Assembly (NCBI RefSeq): GCF_028728065.1
Contig: NZ_CP117811.1
Location: 2,604,001-2,668,000 of the forward strand
Origin: Lentisphaera profundi
GTDB lineage: Bacteria; Verrucomicrobiota; Lentisphaeria; Lentisphaerales; Lentisphaeraceae
Length of the DNA: 64,000 bases
Reading direction: 5' to 3'
Position numbers and translations under genes: made by a program. Positions 22,165 through 30,731 of the stretch are shown piece after piece. The notes beneath the pieces are model-generated. The model made no database searches. It saw only the letters and a list, made by a program, of their open reading frames with translations, and was not told the origin of the DNA. Positions within the stretch are counted from its first letter, which is position 1, and each line of letters opens with the position of its first letter.

Positions 22165-23010
22165 TCAAGTAATTTTAGTGGGGTCTACTGTCAATGGTGT
22201 TTTTCGGACTTTATCACCTGTAAAATCCGAAGATCGTTCCACCAGGAATTTTATTAAATGTTTACGTATTTTATAATAACCAGGATCATCGATTACTTTG
22301 CCTCGTTGCCTAGGCCGAGGAATATTCACAATCACCTCTTCCGCAATACAGGCGCCTGGCCCATTTGACATTAAAATAATCTTATCCGCAAGTAAAATTG
22401 CTTCATCAACATCATGAGTAATCATAAAAACAGTCTGTTTTGTTTCGCTCCAAATCTTGATGAGTTCATCTTGTATATTCCCTCGTGTTAAGGCATCTAA
22501 AGCGCCAAATGGCTCATCGAGTAAAAGTAACTTAGGATGGGTAGCGAAAGCTCTAGCAATGCTCACTCGCTGTCGCATACCCCCCGATAGTTCCGAAGGC
22601 TTCTTATGTACATTTTCTCCCAAGCCCACCATTTCTAAATATTTTAAACTATGTTCTTGGACTTCAATTTTACTTTTTTTGGGGAAGCGTGCTTTAACAC
22701 CAAAAGTAACATTCTTTAAGGCTGATAACCAAGGTAAAAGACTATAGTTCTGAAAGACTACTCCTCGGTCCAGACTCGAGCCAATAACTTCCTTGCCATC
22801 CATTGATATATAGCCTGTAGATGGTTGATCTAATCCTGCTAAGACATTGAGAATAGTCGATTTTCCACAACCTGAATGACCAATAATACAAACAAATTCA
22901 CCCTCCTCTATGGTATAGCTGATATCATCGAAAACTACATAATCAGATTCTTTCTTTTTCCCGGGAAACTTTTTACTTAAACACTCTAATGTTAGAAAAC
23001 TTTTCATCAT
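22165..23010 (-). CDS. ABC transporter ATPase, NrtD/CynD/TauB type
   Basis: 281 residues. Walker A GHSGCGKST, Q-loop VFQNYSLLPW, signature LSGGMRQR, Walker B LLLDEPFGALD and the H-loop ITHDVDEA are all present, so it is an active ATPase. It belongs to the nitrate/taurine/cyanate subfamily. The ATG at 23010 follows the permease stop directly (GAATAAATGATG). A C-terminal extension after about residue 230 is rich in basic residues (RPRQRGKVIDD). With the permease and the binding protein it forms the importer; cyanase next door suggests cyanate, although nitrate or taurine cannot be excluded. Confidence 0.92.
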   Translation of the reverse strand: MMKSFLTLECLSKKFPGKKKESDYVVFDDISYTIEEGEFVCIIGHSGCGKSTILNVLAGLDQPSTGYISMDGKEVIGSSLDRGVVFQNYSLLPWLSALKNVTFGVKARFPKKSKIEVQEHSLKYLEMVGLGENVHKKPSELSGGMRQRVSIARAFATHPKLLLLDEPFGALDALTRGNIQDELIKIWSETKQTVFMITHDVDEAILLADKIILMSNGPGACIAEEVIVNIPRPRQRGKVIDDPGYYKIRKHLIKFLVERSSDFTGDKVRKTPLTVDPTKIT

Positions 23011-23838
23011 TTATTCCTCATATACAACGAGACGAGATAGAGCATTCAATACTAAATCTAGTGTCATTCCTACTACTCCAATCATTATAATTGAAAAAAT
23101 CACGCTGTTCAGATCAAGGTTATTCCATTCATTCCATACATAGTAACCAATTCCTGTACCACCGACAAGCATTTCTGCAGCAACAATTACTAACCATGCG
23201 ATACCAATTGAAATGCGCATCCCTGTAAAGATTGTTGGTGCCGATGCGGGCAGTATCACGCTAAAAGCTGTTTTTAACTTACTGAGTTCATGAGTTTGAG
23301 CTACTTTTACCCAGTCTTTTCGAACATTAGCTACACCAAAGGCTGTATTGAGTAGCATTGGCCAAATAGAACATATAAATATCACAAAAATTGCCGACAT
23401 TTCAGAGTCTTTAATAACAAATAATGCTAAAGGCATCCATGCGAGAGGTGATATAGGTTTAAGTATCTGAATAAAGGGGTTTAAGGCTTTATACATTAAT
23501 TGTGACATCCCAATGACAAAACCTAATGGAATGGCTACAGTCGCTGCTGCACCAAAACCTATTAGTACCCTAACTAAAGAGTAGAAAAGCTGAATTCCTA
23601 TTCCTTTGTCATTAGGTCCTGCATCGTAAAAAGGATCGCTCAATTCTTTACAAGCATGTTTAAATACTTTAGAGGGAGGAGGAACTCTAGACTCCTTATC
23701 TTCTCCACCCATTAACAATGCAAATTCATCAAGTTCAACTGTTTCCTTGGGAGGCTGATTAAGTACCTCCCAAAAGGCGAGCCCTACAAACAATATCACT
23801 ATTGAGAGGAAGGCTGCCTTAATGTTTAAGGAATTCAA
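23011..23838 (-). CDS. ABC transporter permease, NrtB/CynB type
   Basis: 275 residues with a TTG start five bases after the binding-protein stop and AAGG upstream of it. There are about six membrane segments and the cytoplasmic EAA-type loop (AQTHELSKLKTAFSVILPAS, the ATPase contact) between them. The family is BPD_transp_1 of the nitrate/taurine group. Residues about 30-75 between the first and second membrane segments form a periplasmic loop with EDKESRVPPPSKVF. It carries substrate released by the binding protein across the inner membrane. Confidence 0.9.
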   Translation of the reverse strand: MNSLNIKAAFLSIVILFVGLAFWEVLNQPPKETVELDEFALLMGGEDKESRVPPPSKVFKHACKELSDPFYDAGPNDKGIGIQLFYSLVRVLIGFGAAATVAIPLGFVIGMSQLMYKALNPFIQILKPISPLAWMPLALFVIKDSEMSAIFVIFICSIWPMLLNTAFGVANVRKDWVKVAQTHELSKLKTAFSVILPASAPTIFTGMRISIGIAWLVIVAAEMLVGGTGIGYYVWNEWNNLDLNSVIFSIIMIGVVGMTLDLVLNALSRLVVYEE

Positions 23839-23842
23839 ATGT

Positions 23843-25315
23843 TTACCTTTTTATACTAAAGCTATTGATGTATTCTTCTGGCTTTGCGTAATCAAACTCC
23901 TTTCCCATTATGGTGTGTTTTTTATACCTGGTCTTAGGTGCATCATAACCTAACTCTTTCATTACTTTTGCAGTATCAGTGGCAATATAAACCTGCTCAG
24001 CCAAGCCTCTGTAATCAATATCACCTTTTACATAACCCCAACGTTTCATTTGGGTCAGAATCCAAACTGCCATTGATTGCCATGGGAATGGGTCAAAGTC
24101 AATCCTATCTGGCTCATTAAAAACTTTCCGCTCTAATCCGTCCACATACCGTCCAGTGAGTACTTGTCTAACCACAACTTCGGGCTGATTAAGGTAGTTT
24201 TTGGGAGAGATAACTTTGGCGATTTCCGCCCTATTTTCCGCTTTAGCTGAAAACTCTGTAGCGTCAATAATTGACCGAAATAGCGCTCCAAAGGTATTTG
24301 GCATTTCCTTTGCAAATTTTAACGGACAAGCAAAAGCACAACATGGGTGACCTTCCCAAATATCTTTAGTGAGCATATGGAGGAAGCCCACTTTTTCATA
24401 GACCGCACGCTGATTAAATGGATCTGGTGACAAATAACCATCTAGATTACCCGCACGTAGGTTTGCCACCATTTCGGGTGGTGGAACAACTCGTATTTGA
24501 ATATCTTTATCTGGATCTAAACCGTGTTCCGCGACATAGTACCTTAACAGTAGATTATGCATGGAATAATCAAAGGGAACACCAAATTTAAAGCCTTTCC
24601 AGTCTTTTGGATTGCGTTTGTTCTTGTGTTTGGTATGGAGCACTATGGCTTGGCCATTAATGTTCTCTATGGTCGGCATAATGTATGGCTCAGCAATTGA
24701 TCCTGCACCCATAGTCATAGCCAAAGGCATAGGTGAGAGCATATGAGATGCATCGTATTCACCATTTAGTGACTTATCTCTAGCTACAGCCCAACCAGCA
24801 GTTTTTATCACATCGACATCTAGTCCATATTTATCATAAAAACCCATAGGTTTCGCCATAATGATAGGCGTCGCACAAGTAATTGGAACAAAACCTATTT
24901 TTAGTTTCTTTTTTTCAAGCTTTCCGATCGATTCTTTTGCTTGTGCTTTGAGGTCGTTCATTGGAAACATCGTCGATAATACTGATGCAAAAGTCCCCGT
25001 TCCTACTAGTTTTAAAAACTTTCTTCGGCTCCTATCGTTATGACCAAAAATTCCTCTGACAATTGCACTTTCAATAGCTCTATCAAAATAGTCATCTGAA
25101 CTTTTGAGTTCACTATCTACAGTATTTTTGTTGAAATCTTGAACACTAATCGTCTCCATATTTTCAGCTTGTTTCTCAAGAGCAATAGTTCTTTCTTTAT
25201 CTGTTAGCGGTGCCCTAGCTGATTTCTCCGCACAGCAGGATTCACATTTACAACTTACGGTATGGGTTAAACTTGTGTCCCCATCAAAAGGGTCCCCTAG
25301 ACTTTTTATACTCAT
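23843..25315 (-). CDS. ABC substrate-binding protein, NrtA/CmpA/CynA type, Tat-exported
   Basis: 490 residues. A 95-residue N-terminal stretch with a cysteine cluster (C22-K-C24-ES-C27-C28) precedes a twin-arginine signal (RSRRKFLKLVGTGTFASVL), and a NMT1-type periplasmic binding domain follows. The binding domain has KIGFVPITCATPIIMAK, WKGFKFGVPFDYSMHN, GNLDGYLSPDPFNQRA and EGHPCCAFACPL, as in the nitrate/cyanate/bicarbonate-binding family. From memory a His/Cys-rich N-terminus before the Tat signal occurs in other members. It is the first gene of the operon. Its role is to capture the anion in the periplasm. The most probable ligand is cyanate because of the downstream cyanase. Confidence 0.88.
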   Translation of the reverse strand: MSIKSLGDPFDGDTSLTHTVSCKCESCCAEKSARAPLTDKERTIALEKQAENMETISVQDFNKNTVDSELKSSDDYFDRAIESAIVRGIFGHNDRSRRKFLKLVGTGTFASVLSTMFPMNDLKAQAKESIGKLEKKKLKIGFVPITCATPIIMAKPMGFYDKYGLDVDVIKTAGWAVARDKSLNGEYDASHMLSPMPLAMTMGAGSIAEPYIMPTIENINGQAIVLHTKHKNKRNPKDWKGFKFGVPFDYSMHNLLLRYYVAEHGLDPDKDIQIRVVPPPEMVANLRAGNLDGYLSPDPFNQRAVYEKVGFLHMLTKDIWEGHPCCAFACPLKFAKEMPNTFGALFRSIIDATEFSAKAENRAEIAKVISPKNYLNQPEVVVRQVLTGRYVDGLERKVFNEPDRIDFDPFPWQSMAVWILTQMKRWGYVKGDIDYRGLAEQVYIATDTAKVMKELGYDAPKTRYKKHTIMGKEFDYAKPEEYINSFSIKR

Positions 25316-25716
25316 TTTTGAATTCCTTAACTTTTACTTAAAAAATAATCAATTGTCAAATCATCCGTAATGAGACAATTAATAGTTAAAAAACCCTTCT
25401 TTATATTCGCCAGCTTATGATTACATATATGGTCTTTGTTTTATTAAAAAAGGACAAATATGTAATTACATACACAAAATATACCATTTATGTAAAAAAT
25501 CAACTTAGAACTAATAAAAAAATGATTTTTTTATTTCACTCTGATTTTCGCTTAAGACGATTCTTAGAATTTTCCTGATGCAATATCTTTTAATTGGAAA
25601 TTATTTAAGCTAGTGAGTACCTACTCATTCTTTTACTAAAAATAATTTGTACATAAGGTGTAAGTTCGGCTCATACAAAATAAGTATGATTTGTTTTACT
25701 GAAGAAAAACTTAACT
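25316..25716. promoter_or_regulatory. Upstream region of the cyanate operon and metZ
   Basis: This is the divergent control region, about 400 bases, AT-rich. It holds a perfect 14-base palindrome TATGTAATTACATA at 25459-25472 and two similar half sites (TATGATTACATA at 25416 and TTTATGTAAA near 25487). They may be operators for the cyanate operon, but this is pattern only. No other gene seen. Confidence 0.4.
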
Positions 25717-25744
25717 TTGCCCTCGTGCATTTATCGTGTATTAT
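25717..25744 (+). promoter_or_regulatory. Candidate sigma-70 promoter of metZ
   Basis: TTGCCC, a 16-base spacer, then TATTAT, 33 bases before the metZ ATG. It is close to consensus but not tested. Confidence 0.45.
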
Positions 25745-25776
25745 AGCGCACTTTTAAAATCATTTGGAACCTAAGC

Positions 25777-26955
25777 ATGTCTGATAAAAAATTTGAAACC
25801 AACGCTATTCGTACCCAGTGCGAACAATCTTCCCACCGCGAACACTCTGCGCCTATCTATATGACTTCAAGTTTTACCTTTGAAGATGCCGAACAAGCGC
25901 GCGCGCTTTTTGCTGATGAAATGCCTGGGAATATCTATACACGTTTTTCAAATCCCAATAATAATGAATTTATTGAGAAACTCTGCCAAATGGAAAACTG
26001 CGAAGATGGCTTAGCTACTGCATCTGGCATGGCGGCAATGTTTGTAACTTTAGCTGGACTCTGTAAAGCAGGTGATCATATCCTTGCTTCGCGCTCCCTC
26101 TTTGGTTCTACTCATCAAGTCCTCACACAAATCCTGCCGCGCTGGGGAATTACCCATAGCTATGTAGATATCATGGATTCTCCAGAAACTTGGGAAGCGG
26201 CGATTCAAGAGAATACAAAAATGATTTTCATTGAGACTCCCTCCAACCCTGCGCTTGATCTAATTGATCTCGAATGGCTTGGAGGCTTAGCTAAGAAGCA
26301 TGATGTCCTTTTTGCGGTAGATAACTGTTTTGCGACTCCTTACCTACAACGTCCCGCAGATTTTGGTGCCGATATTGTTGCGCATTCCGCAACTAAATTC
26401 ATCGACGGTCAAGGCCGTACAATTGCTGGCGCTATATTAGGTAGTAAAGAAGTGATTCAAGAATTACGCTTTTTTGCCCGCCATAGCGGTCCATCGCTTT
26501 CCCCTATGAATGCCTGGATTCTCTCCAAGAGTTTGGAAACTTTAGCTGTTCGTATGGATCGTCATTGCTCAAATGCCTTAGAGCTCGCTAAATTCCTTGA
26601 AGCTTCAGATCACACTGAATTTGCCAAGTACCCCTTCTTACCTTCTCATCCTCAGTATGAACTAGCGAAGAGACAAATGGATCAGGGCGGTGGTATTGTG
26701 ACTTTTGAAATTAAAGGCGGTATTGATCGTGGACGTCAATTTTTAAACTCCCTCAAAATGTGTTCCTTTACGGCTAACCTCGGGGATACTCGTACGATTG
26801 CCACTCATCCTGCGTCTACAACTCACTCAAAATTGAGTGAAGAAGATCGCATGGCAGTTGGTATCAGCCCTGGCTTAGTTAGGATCTCAGTCGGCCTTGA
26901 ACATATCGATGATATCATTGCTGATATTCAACAAGCATTCGACGCCTCACTTTAG
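25777..26955 (+). CDS. metZ: O-succinylhomoserine sulfhydrylase (MetZ-type PLP enzyme)
   Basis: 392 residues of the Cys/Met metabolism PLP family. The PLP lysine lies in HSATKFIDGQGRTIAG; the GQGR stretch is typical of MetZ and differs from MetB or methionine gamma-lyase. Other motifs are YTRFSNPN, ATASGMAAMF, SRSLFGST, FIETPSNPALDLID and the C-terminal RISVGLEHIDD. It is predicted to make homocysteine directly from an activated homoserine and sulfide. Methionine gamma-lyase or cystathionine gamma-synthase are the alternatives. Monocistronic, with its own promoter candidate and a terminator. Confidence 0.85.
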   Translation: MSDKKFETNAIRTQCEQSSHREHSAPIYMTSSFTFEDAEQARALFADEMPGNIYTRFSNPNNNEFIEKLCQMENCEDGLATASGMAAMFVTLAGLCKAGDHILASRSLFGSTHQVLTQILPRWGITHSYVDIMDSPETWEAAIQENTKMIFIETPSNPALDLIDLEWLGGLAKKHDVLFAVDNCFATPYLQRPADFGADIVAHSATKFIDGQGRTIAGAILGSKEVIQELRFFARHSGPSLSPMNAWILSKSLETLAVRMDRHCSNALELAKFLEASDHTEFAKYPFLPSHPQYELAKRQMDQGGGIVTFEIKGGIDRGRQFLNSLKMCSFTANLGDTRTIATHPASTTHSKLSEEDRMAVGISPGLVRISVGLEHIDDIIADIQQAFDASL

Positions 26956-26976
26956 TTTAAGTGAAATAATCTATTT

Positions 26977-27013
26977 AAAATCGAAGTACTTACGTTTGTA
27001 CTTCGATTTTTTT
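26977..27013 (+). terminator. metZ terminator
   Basis: AAAATCGAAGTAC pairs with GTACTTCGATTTT (13 bp, 8-base loop), followed by a T-run, 22 bases after the metZ stop. Confidence 0.88.
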
Positions 27014-27076
27014 GTAGGCTTGTCACACCATTCGTTGATCTAGATCTAGCTTATTAATCAAACCTAGGAATTCAAA

Positions 27077-28111
27077 ATGAATAAATCCCTTTTTATCTGC
27101 CTTTTCATGAGCCTCTTTTTTCTCAATGCGGATACTCTCCCATCAAACATTGCCTTTGGTTCCTGTGGATCCCAAGATAAACCGATGCCTATACTTTATA
27201 AAGTCACCGAATTTTCACCCGATGTATTCGTTTACCTTGGGGATAATATCTATGGCGACACTAAAGACATGAAGGTCCTTCAGGCTAAATACGCTAAGCT
27301 AGGTTCTAAAAAAGAGTTTGTGCATTTAAAATCTAAAGTTCCACACATTTACGCTACATGGGATGACCATGATTATGGCCAAAACGATGCCGGTAAAGAA
27401 TACCCCAAGAAAGTTGAGTCAAAAGAAATTTTCCTCGATTTTTGGGGAGAAGAAAAAAAGAGTGCTCGTCGTAAATCTCCAGGTATATATACGTCTTATT
27501 TTTATAAGGCTAAGGGTAAAACACTTCAGTTCATTATTCTGGATACGCGAACTTTTCGTGACGGCATTCTGAAACGAAATAAAAAAGAAAAGGATTCACC
27601 ATGGAAGAATCAATACCAGCCACATTCCAAAGCGGGAAATACATTTCTTGGTGATACTCAGTGGTCTTGGCTCAAAGATGAGTTACTTAAACCTGCTGAT
27701 TTACGGATCATTGCTTCGAGCACCCAATTTGCTCATGATTATAATGGTTATGAATCCTGGACGCTGTTTCCTTTTGAAAAGCAAAAAATGCTCAATCTCA
27801 TCAAGTCAACAAAAGCTTATGGAGTTGTTTTCATCAGTGGCGACGTACACTGGGGAGAAATTTCAAAACTAGAAGAAACGGGTCTCTATCCTATATATGA
27901 TATTACCTCTAGCGGTATTAATAAAACTTGGAAAAGTTTTGAACCTAACACAAAACGTATTGGAAAAGTCCAAAGAGACTATCATTTCGGCATGATTAAT
28001 GTGAACTGGGATCAAACAGATCCAGATCTCGAATTTTCCATTATTGATTTAGAAGGTAATAAAACCGTAAAACATACGCTTAAACTGAGTGAACTTAGTC
28101 TCCCCCAGTAA
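27077..28111 (+). CDS. PhoD-like metallophosphatase, exported
   Basis: 344 residues. A signal peptide (about 1-18) precedes a PhoD-type phosphatase. Metal-binding motifs seen are AFGSCGSQD, VYLGDNIYGD, the WDDHDYGQND block, FIILDTRTFRD, ISGDVHWGE and ITSSG. It is expected to be a phosphodi- or monoesterase in the periplasm or outside, and it lacks the Tat signal common in Bacillus PhoD. Length is in the short range of the family. No neighbours in the same operon: metZ ends at a terminator before it, and efp follows after 165 bases. Substrate unknown. Confidence 0.85.
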   Translation: MNKSLFICLFMSLFFLNADTLPSNIAFGSCGSQDKPMPILYKVTEFSPDVFVYLGDNIYGDTKDMKVLQAKYAKLGSKKEFVHLKSKVPHIYATWDDHDYGQNDAGKEYPKKVESKEIFLDFWGEEKKSARRKSPGIYTSYFYKAKGKTLQFIILDTRTFRDGILKRNKKEKDSPWKNQYQPHSKAGNTFLGDTQWSWLKDELLKPADLRIIASSTQFAHDYNGYESWTLFPFEKQKMLNLIKSTKAYGVVFISGDVHWGEISKLEETGLYPIYDITSSGINKTWKSFEPNTKRIGKVQRDYHFGMINVNWDQTDPDLEFSIIDLEGNKTVKHTLKLSELSLPQ

Positions 28112-28276
28112 TCGATAAGAACTCGCATACTAGATATTTCGTTATTACCGTTTTTTCTTTAATAACTCAATACCTCAGTTCACATAGCTTAATTACCTCA
28201 GTTTAAATTGCTTTTTAAGCAAGACTTGGCATTGTATGGGGAAATTTAAATTTAATGTAAAGACTTAGGAGTCAAC

Positions 28277-28852
28277 ATGGCTGTAATCGGCGTCGAGCAA
28301 CTTAAGAAAAACATCAAGCTCAAAATTGATGGTCAACCTCACACAGTAACTGATTTCCAATTCACAAAACCTGGTAAAGGTCAAGCAGTTTACCGCTGTA
28401 AACTCAAGAACCTTGTGAGTGGTAATTCATTTGATCGCTCATGGCGCTCAGGTGACAATGTCGAGAAAGCTGACCTCTCAACACGTAAACTCATTTTTTC
28501 TTACATGGAAGATAACGCTTATGTTTTCATGGATCCAGATACTTATGACCAAGTCATGCTCAGCAAAGACGTTGTTGGCGATAATCAGCATTACCTCATT
28601 GATGATGGTGAAGTTGAAGTTCTTTTCTTCGAAGAAAGTGCTATCGATGTTCAACTTCCTAACTTTGTCATCAAGCCTATCCACCAATCAGATCCTGGTG
28701 TCAAAGGCGACACAGCTAATAATGTGACTAAGCCTGCTTACACTGATACCGGCTTGGAACTCCATGTCCCTATCTTTATCAACGAAGGTGATATGGTGAA
28801 AATTGATACTCGTAATGGTGAGTATGTTGAGCGAGTTAACGTCAAGAAATAA
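28277..28852 (+). CDS. efp: Elongation factor P
   Basis: 191 residues with KOW-like, OB and C-terminal domains. It binds the ribosome and relieves stalls at polyproline stretches. The loop TKPGKGQAVYR has K34, the residue that EpmA lysylates in enteric bacteria. The C-terminus has the family block VPIFINEGDMVKIDTRNGEY followed by ERV. The ATG at 28277 has TAGGAG eight bases upstream. It is directly followed by epmA, which fits K34 modification by lysylation. A terminator-like hairpin sits right after it (see separate entry). Confidence 0.96.
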   Translation: MAVIGVEQLKKNIKLKIDGQPHTVTDFQFTKPGKGQAVYRCKLKNLVSGNSFDRSWRSGDNVEKADLSTRKLIFSYMEDNAYVFMDPDTYDQVMLSKDVVGDNQHYLIDDGEVEVLFFEESAIDVQLPNFVIKPIHQSDPGVKGDTANNVTKPAYTDTGLELHVPIFINEGDMVKIDTRNGEYVERVNVKK

Positions 28853-28853
28853 T

Positions 28854-29732
28854 TTGACTCGTTTACAATCTATCAAACTGCGCAGTCAGCTCTTAAGAGC
28901 GCTACGCAGTTTTTTTTGGCAAGAGCAATTCATTGAAGTGGAAACTCCTACGCGCCTGATCACACCTGCGCTAGAAGACTATATTGACGCCATCCCTGCT
29001 CAAGGAAAATTCCTACGTACTTCACCTGAATTACACATGAAACGCCTGCTCTGTGAAGGTGCCGAAAAAATCTTTCAAATTGGCCCCTGCTTTCGCGAAC
29101 ATGAACATGGTGAACGCCATCGCGAAGAATTCACCATGCTTGAATGGTATGAAGCTGATTGCGATTATCACAAAATCGCCAGCGATTTACAAAGATTACT
29201 CCAATTTTGCTCTCAGCAGCTGGGCTCTCGAGAAGATTATTTTACGCAGCAATTTGAAGTTTTAAGTCTTGAAGACGCCTTTGCGAGGTACGCAAAAATC
29301 TCTTTAGCTGAAAGTTTAGAGCAGGATAATTTCGAAGAAACCCTATGCTTTGAAGTCGAGCCTCACTTAGGTAAAGAACGTCCCACTCTCATTAATGATT
29401 ATCCTTCTTCCATGGCGGCTCTTTCTCGTAAGAAGATTGATGCGCCTCATTTAGCCGAACGCTTTGAACTCTACGTTGATGGCATAGAATTGGCTAATGC
29501 TTATTCCGAACTCACTGATGCAAGCGAGCAACGATCTCGCTTTGAAGAATGTCAAAATTTGCGTCTTTCGCAAAAACGTATTTCTTATGATTTAGATGAA
29601 AACTTTCTTAAAGATATGGAAAAAGGAATGCCTGAAGCCGGTGGCATTGCCCTCGGAGTCGATCGACTTGCGATGGTCTTATTTGGCGTGAGTGATATTA
29701 ATTCTGTTTTAGCTTTTGGCGATGAGCAATAA
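28854..29732 (+). CDS. epmA: EF-P lysine-lysyltransferase EpmA (PoxA/GenX)
   Basis: 292 residues from a TTG at 28854, one base after the efp stop; an in-frame ATG at 28824 inside efp would add 10 residues. It is a class II lysyl-tRNA-synthetase-like catalytic core without anticodon domain: VETPTRLITPALEDY, LRTSPELHMKRLL, FQIGPCFREHEHGERHREEF (motif 2), ELANAYSEL and GIALGVDRLAMVLF (motif 3). It attaches lysine to EF-P K34. The partner EpmB is not in the window. The first codons overlap a terminator hairpin. The end overlaps the convergent CDF gene by 35 bases. Confidence 0.9.
   Translation: MTRLQSIKLRSQLLRALRSFFWQEQFIEVETPTRLITPALEDYIDAIPAQGKFLRTSPELHMKRLLCEGAEKIFQIGPCFREHEHGERHREEFTMLEWYEADCDYHKIASDLQRLLQFCSQQLGSREDYFTQQFEVLSLEDAFARYAKISLAESLEQDNFEETLCFEVEPHLGKERPTLINDYPSSMAALSRKKIDAPHLAERFELYVDGIELANAYSELTDASEQRSRFEECQNLRLSQKRISYDLDENFLKDMEKGMPEAGGIALGVDRLAMVLFGVSDINSVLAFGDEQ
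28875..28917 (+). terminator. Terminator-like hairpin inside the start of epmA
   Basis: AAACTGCG (28875-28882) pairs with CGCAGTTT (28905-28912). An inner palindrome GCTCTTAAGAGC (28889-28900) stacks in the loop, and eight T in a row follow (28910-28917). It begins 22 bases past the efp stop but lies within epmA codons, so it may end most efp transcripts and reduce epmA expression. Confidence 0.65.
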
Positions 29733-30618
29733 GCTCTTCATTCACTGCACTGATGGGATCCATGTGAACTAGGCAATCTGAATTCTCCCAACGCATTTTT
29801 ACTTTATCTTCAATGCGATCAGCAACTTCATGAGCATCCATTAAACGTACCTCATCTTCAAATTCCAGGTGTACTTGAAAAAACAAAGTCTTCCCAGAAC
29901 GTCGAGTACGAACGTCATGATAGCCTAAAATCTCTGTTTCCTTTTGAATGATTGCCTCAAATTCTTTTACTTCTTCTTCGGGTAATTCATGATCCAAAAG
30001 CATTTCTAAAGCATGTTCAAAAACTTCCCACGAAGCCTTAATGATCAATATGGCGACAATTATACCACCAATTGCGTCCGCATGTGGAACCCCCATATAA
30101 GCAAAGATCAAAGCTACGATTGCGCCAGCATTGGCTAGAATATCTGATACAAAGTGAGCACGATCGGCTTTAACCACCAAGGATCCGGTTTTTTTATAGA
30201 CCTTTTCTTGATAAGTAATAAGAAGCAAAGTTAAGACAAGAGAAAAAAGCATGATGCCAATCGCCAATCCCGTTTTCCCCATGGGGGTCGGATTGAGTAA
30301 ACGCTGAACACCTTGATATAGAACGCTAAGCCCCGCAACCAAAACAATTCCCGACTGAAAAATCGCCGCTAAGCCCTCGGCTTTACCGTGACCAAAACGG
30401 TGATCATCATCCGCTGGTTTCAGTGAATAAGTCAAAACGGCAAAACTAAAGATGGAGGCCAAAAAATCTAAACTCGAGTCTGTGAGTGAGGATAAAAGCG
30501 TCGCCGAAGACGTAAAATGCCATGCAATAAATTTTGAGACTAAAAGAATAAGTCCCGTCGCCATCGAAAATTGAATCGCTCGCTTGCTGAGTTTGCTGTA
30601 TTCATCATTATTATTCAT
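29698..30618 (-). CDS. Cation diffusion facilitator (CDF) metal efflux transporter
   Basis: 306 residues with six membrane segments and a cytoplasmic C-terminal domain. The metal site in segment 2 is LTDSSLDFLAS (DxxxD) and in segment 5 HFVSDIL (HxxxD), the DD-HD arrangement found in zinc/iron exporters such as FieF. The C-terminal part has HDVRTRRSGKTLFFQVHLEF, matching the cytoplasmic dimerisation domain. It would export divalent metal in exchange for protons. Its 3' end overlaps epmA convergently by 35 bases, so the two gene ends share sequence. Mn-type members have a different pattern (usually DD-DD), so Zn or Fe is likelier. Confidence 0.9.
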   Translation of the reverse strand: MNNNDEYSKLSKRAIQFSMATGLILLVSKFIAWHFTSSATLLSSLTDSSLDFLASIFSFAVLTYSLKPADDDHRFGHGKAEGLAAIFQSGIVLVAGLSVLYQGVQRLLNPTPMGKTGLAIGIMLFSLVLTLLLITYQEKVYKKTGSLVVKADRAHFVSDILANAGAIVALIFAYMGVPHADAIGGIIVAILIIKASWEVFEHALEMLLDHELPEEEVKEFEAIIQKETEILGYHDVRTRRSGKTLFFQVHLEFEDEVRLMDAHEVADRIEDKVKMRWENSDCLVHMDPISAVNEELIAHRQKLKQN

Positions 30619-30731
30619 AATTGAATCTTGTCTTATTTACTTAATTTTACAAGCGAAGCAAAGGGATTCTTGACGATGTGCCTCTAAGAAGTAAAGTGAA
30701 GCAAATAAAATTAATATTTAAGGAAACTCAA

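Noticed and set aside
25640-25776. SAM-type riboswitch before metZ
   Set aside because: I looked for the conserved core of SAM-I and found none; only a promoter-like pair of boxes is visible.
28170-28205. Direct repeat TACCTCAGTT upstream of efp
   Set aside because: Two 10-base copies only; too short in AT-rich DNA to call an operator.
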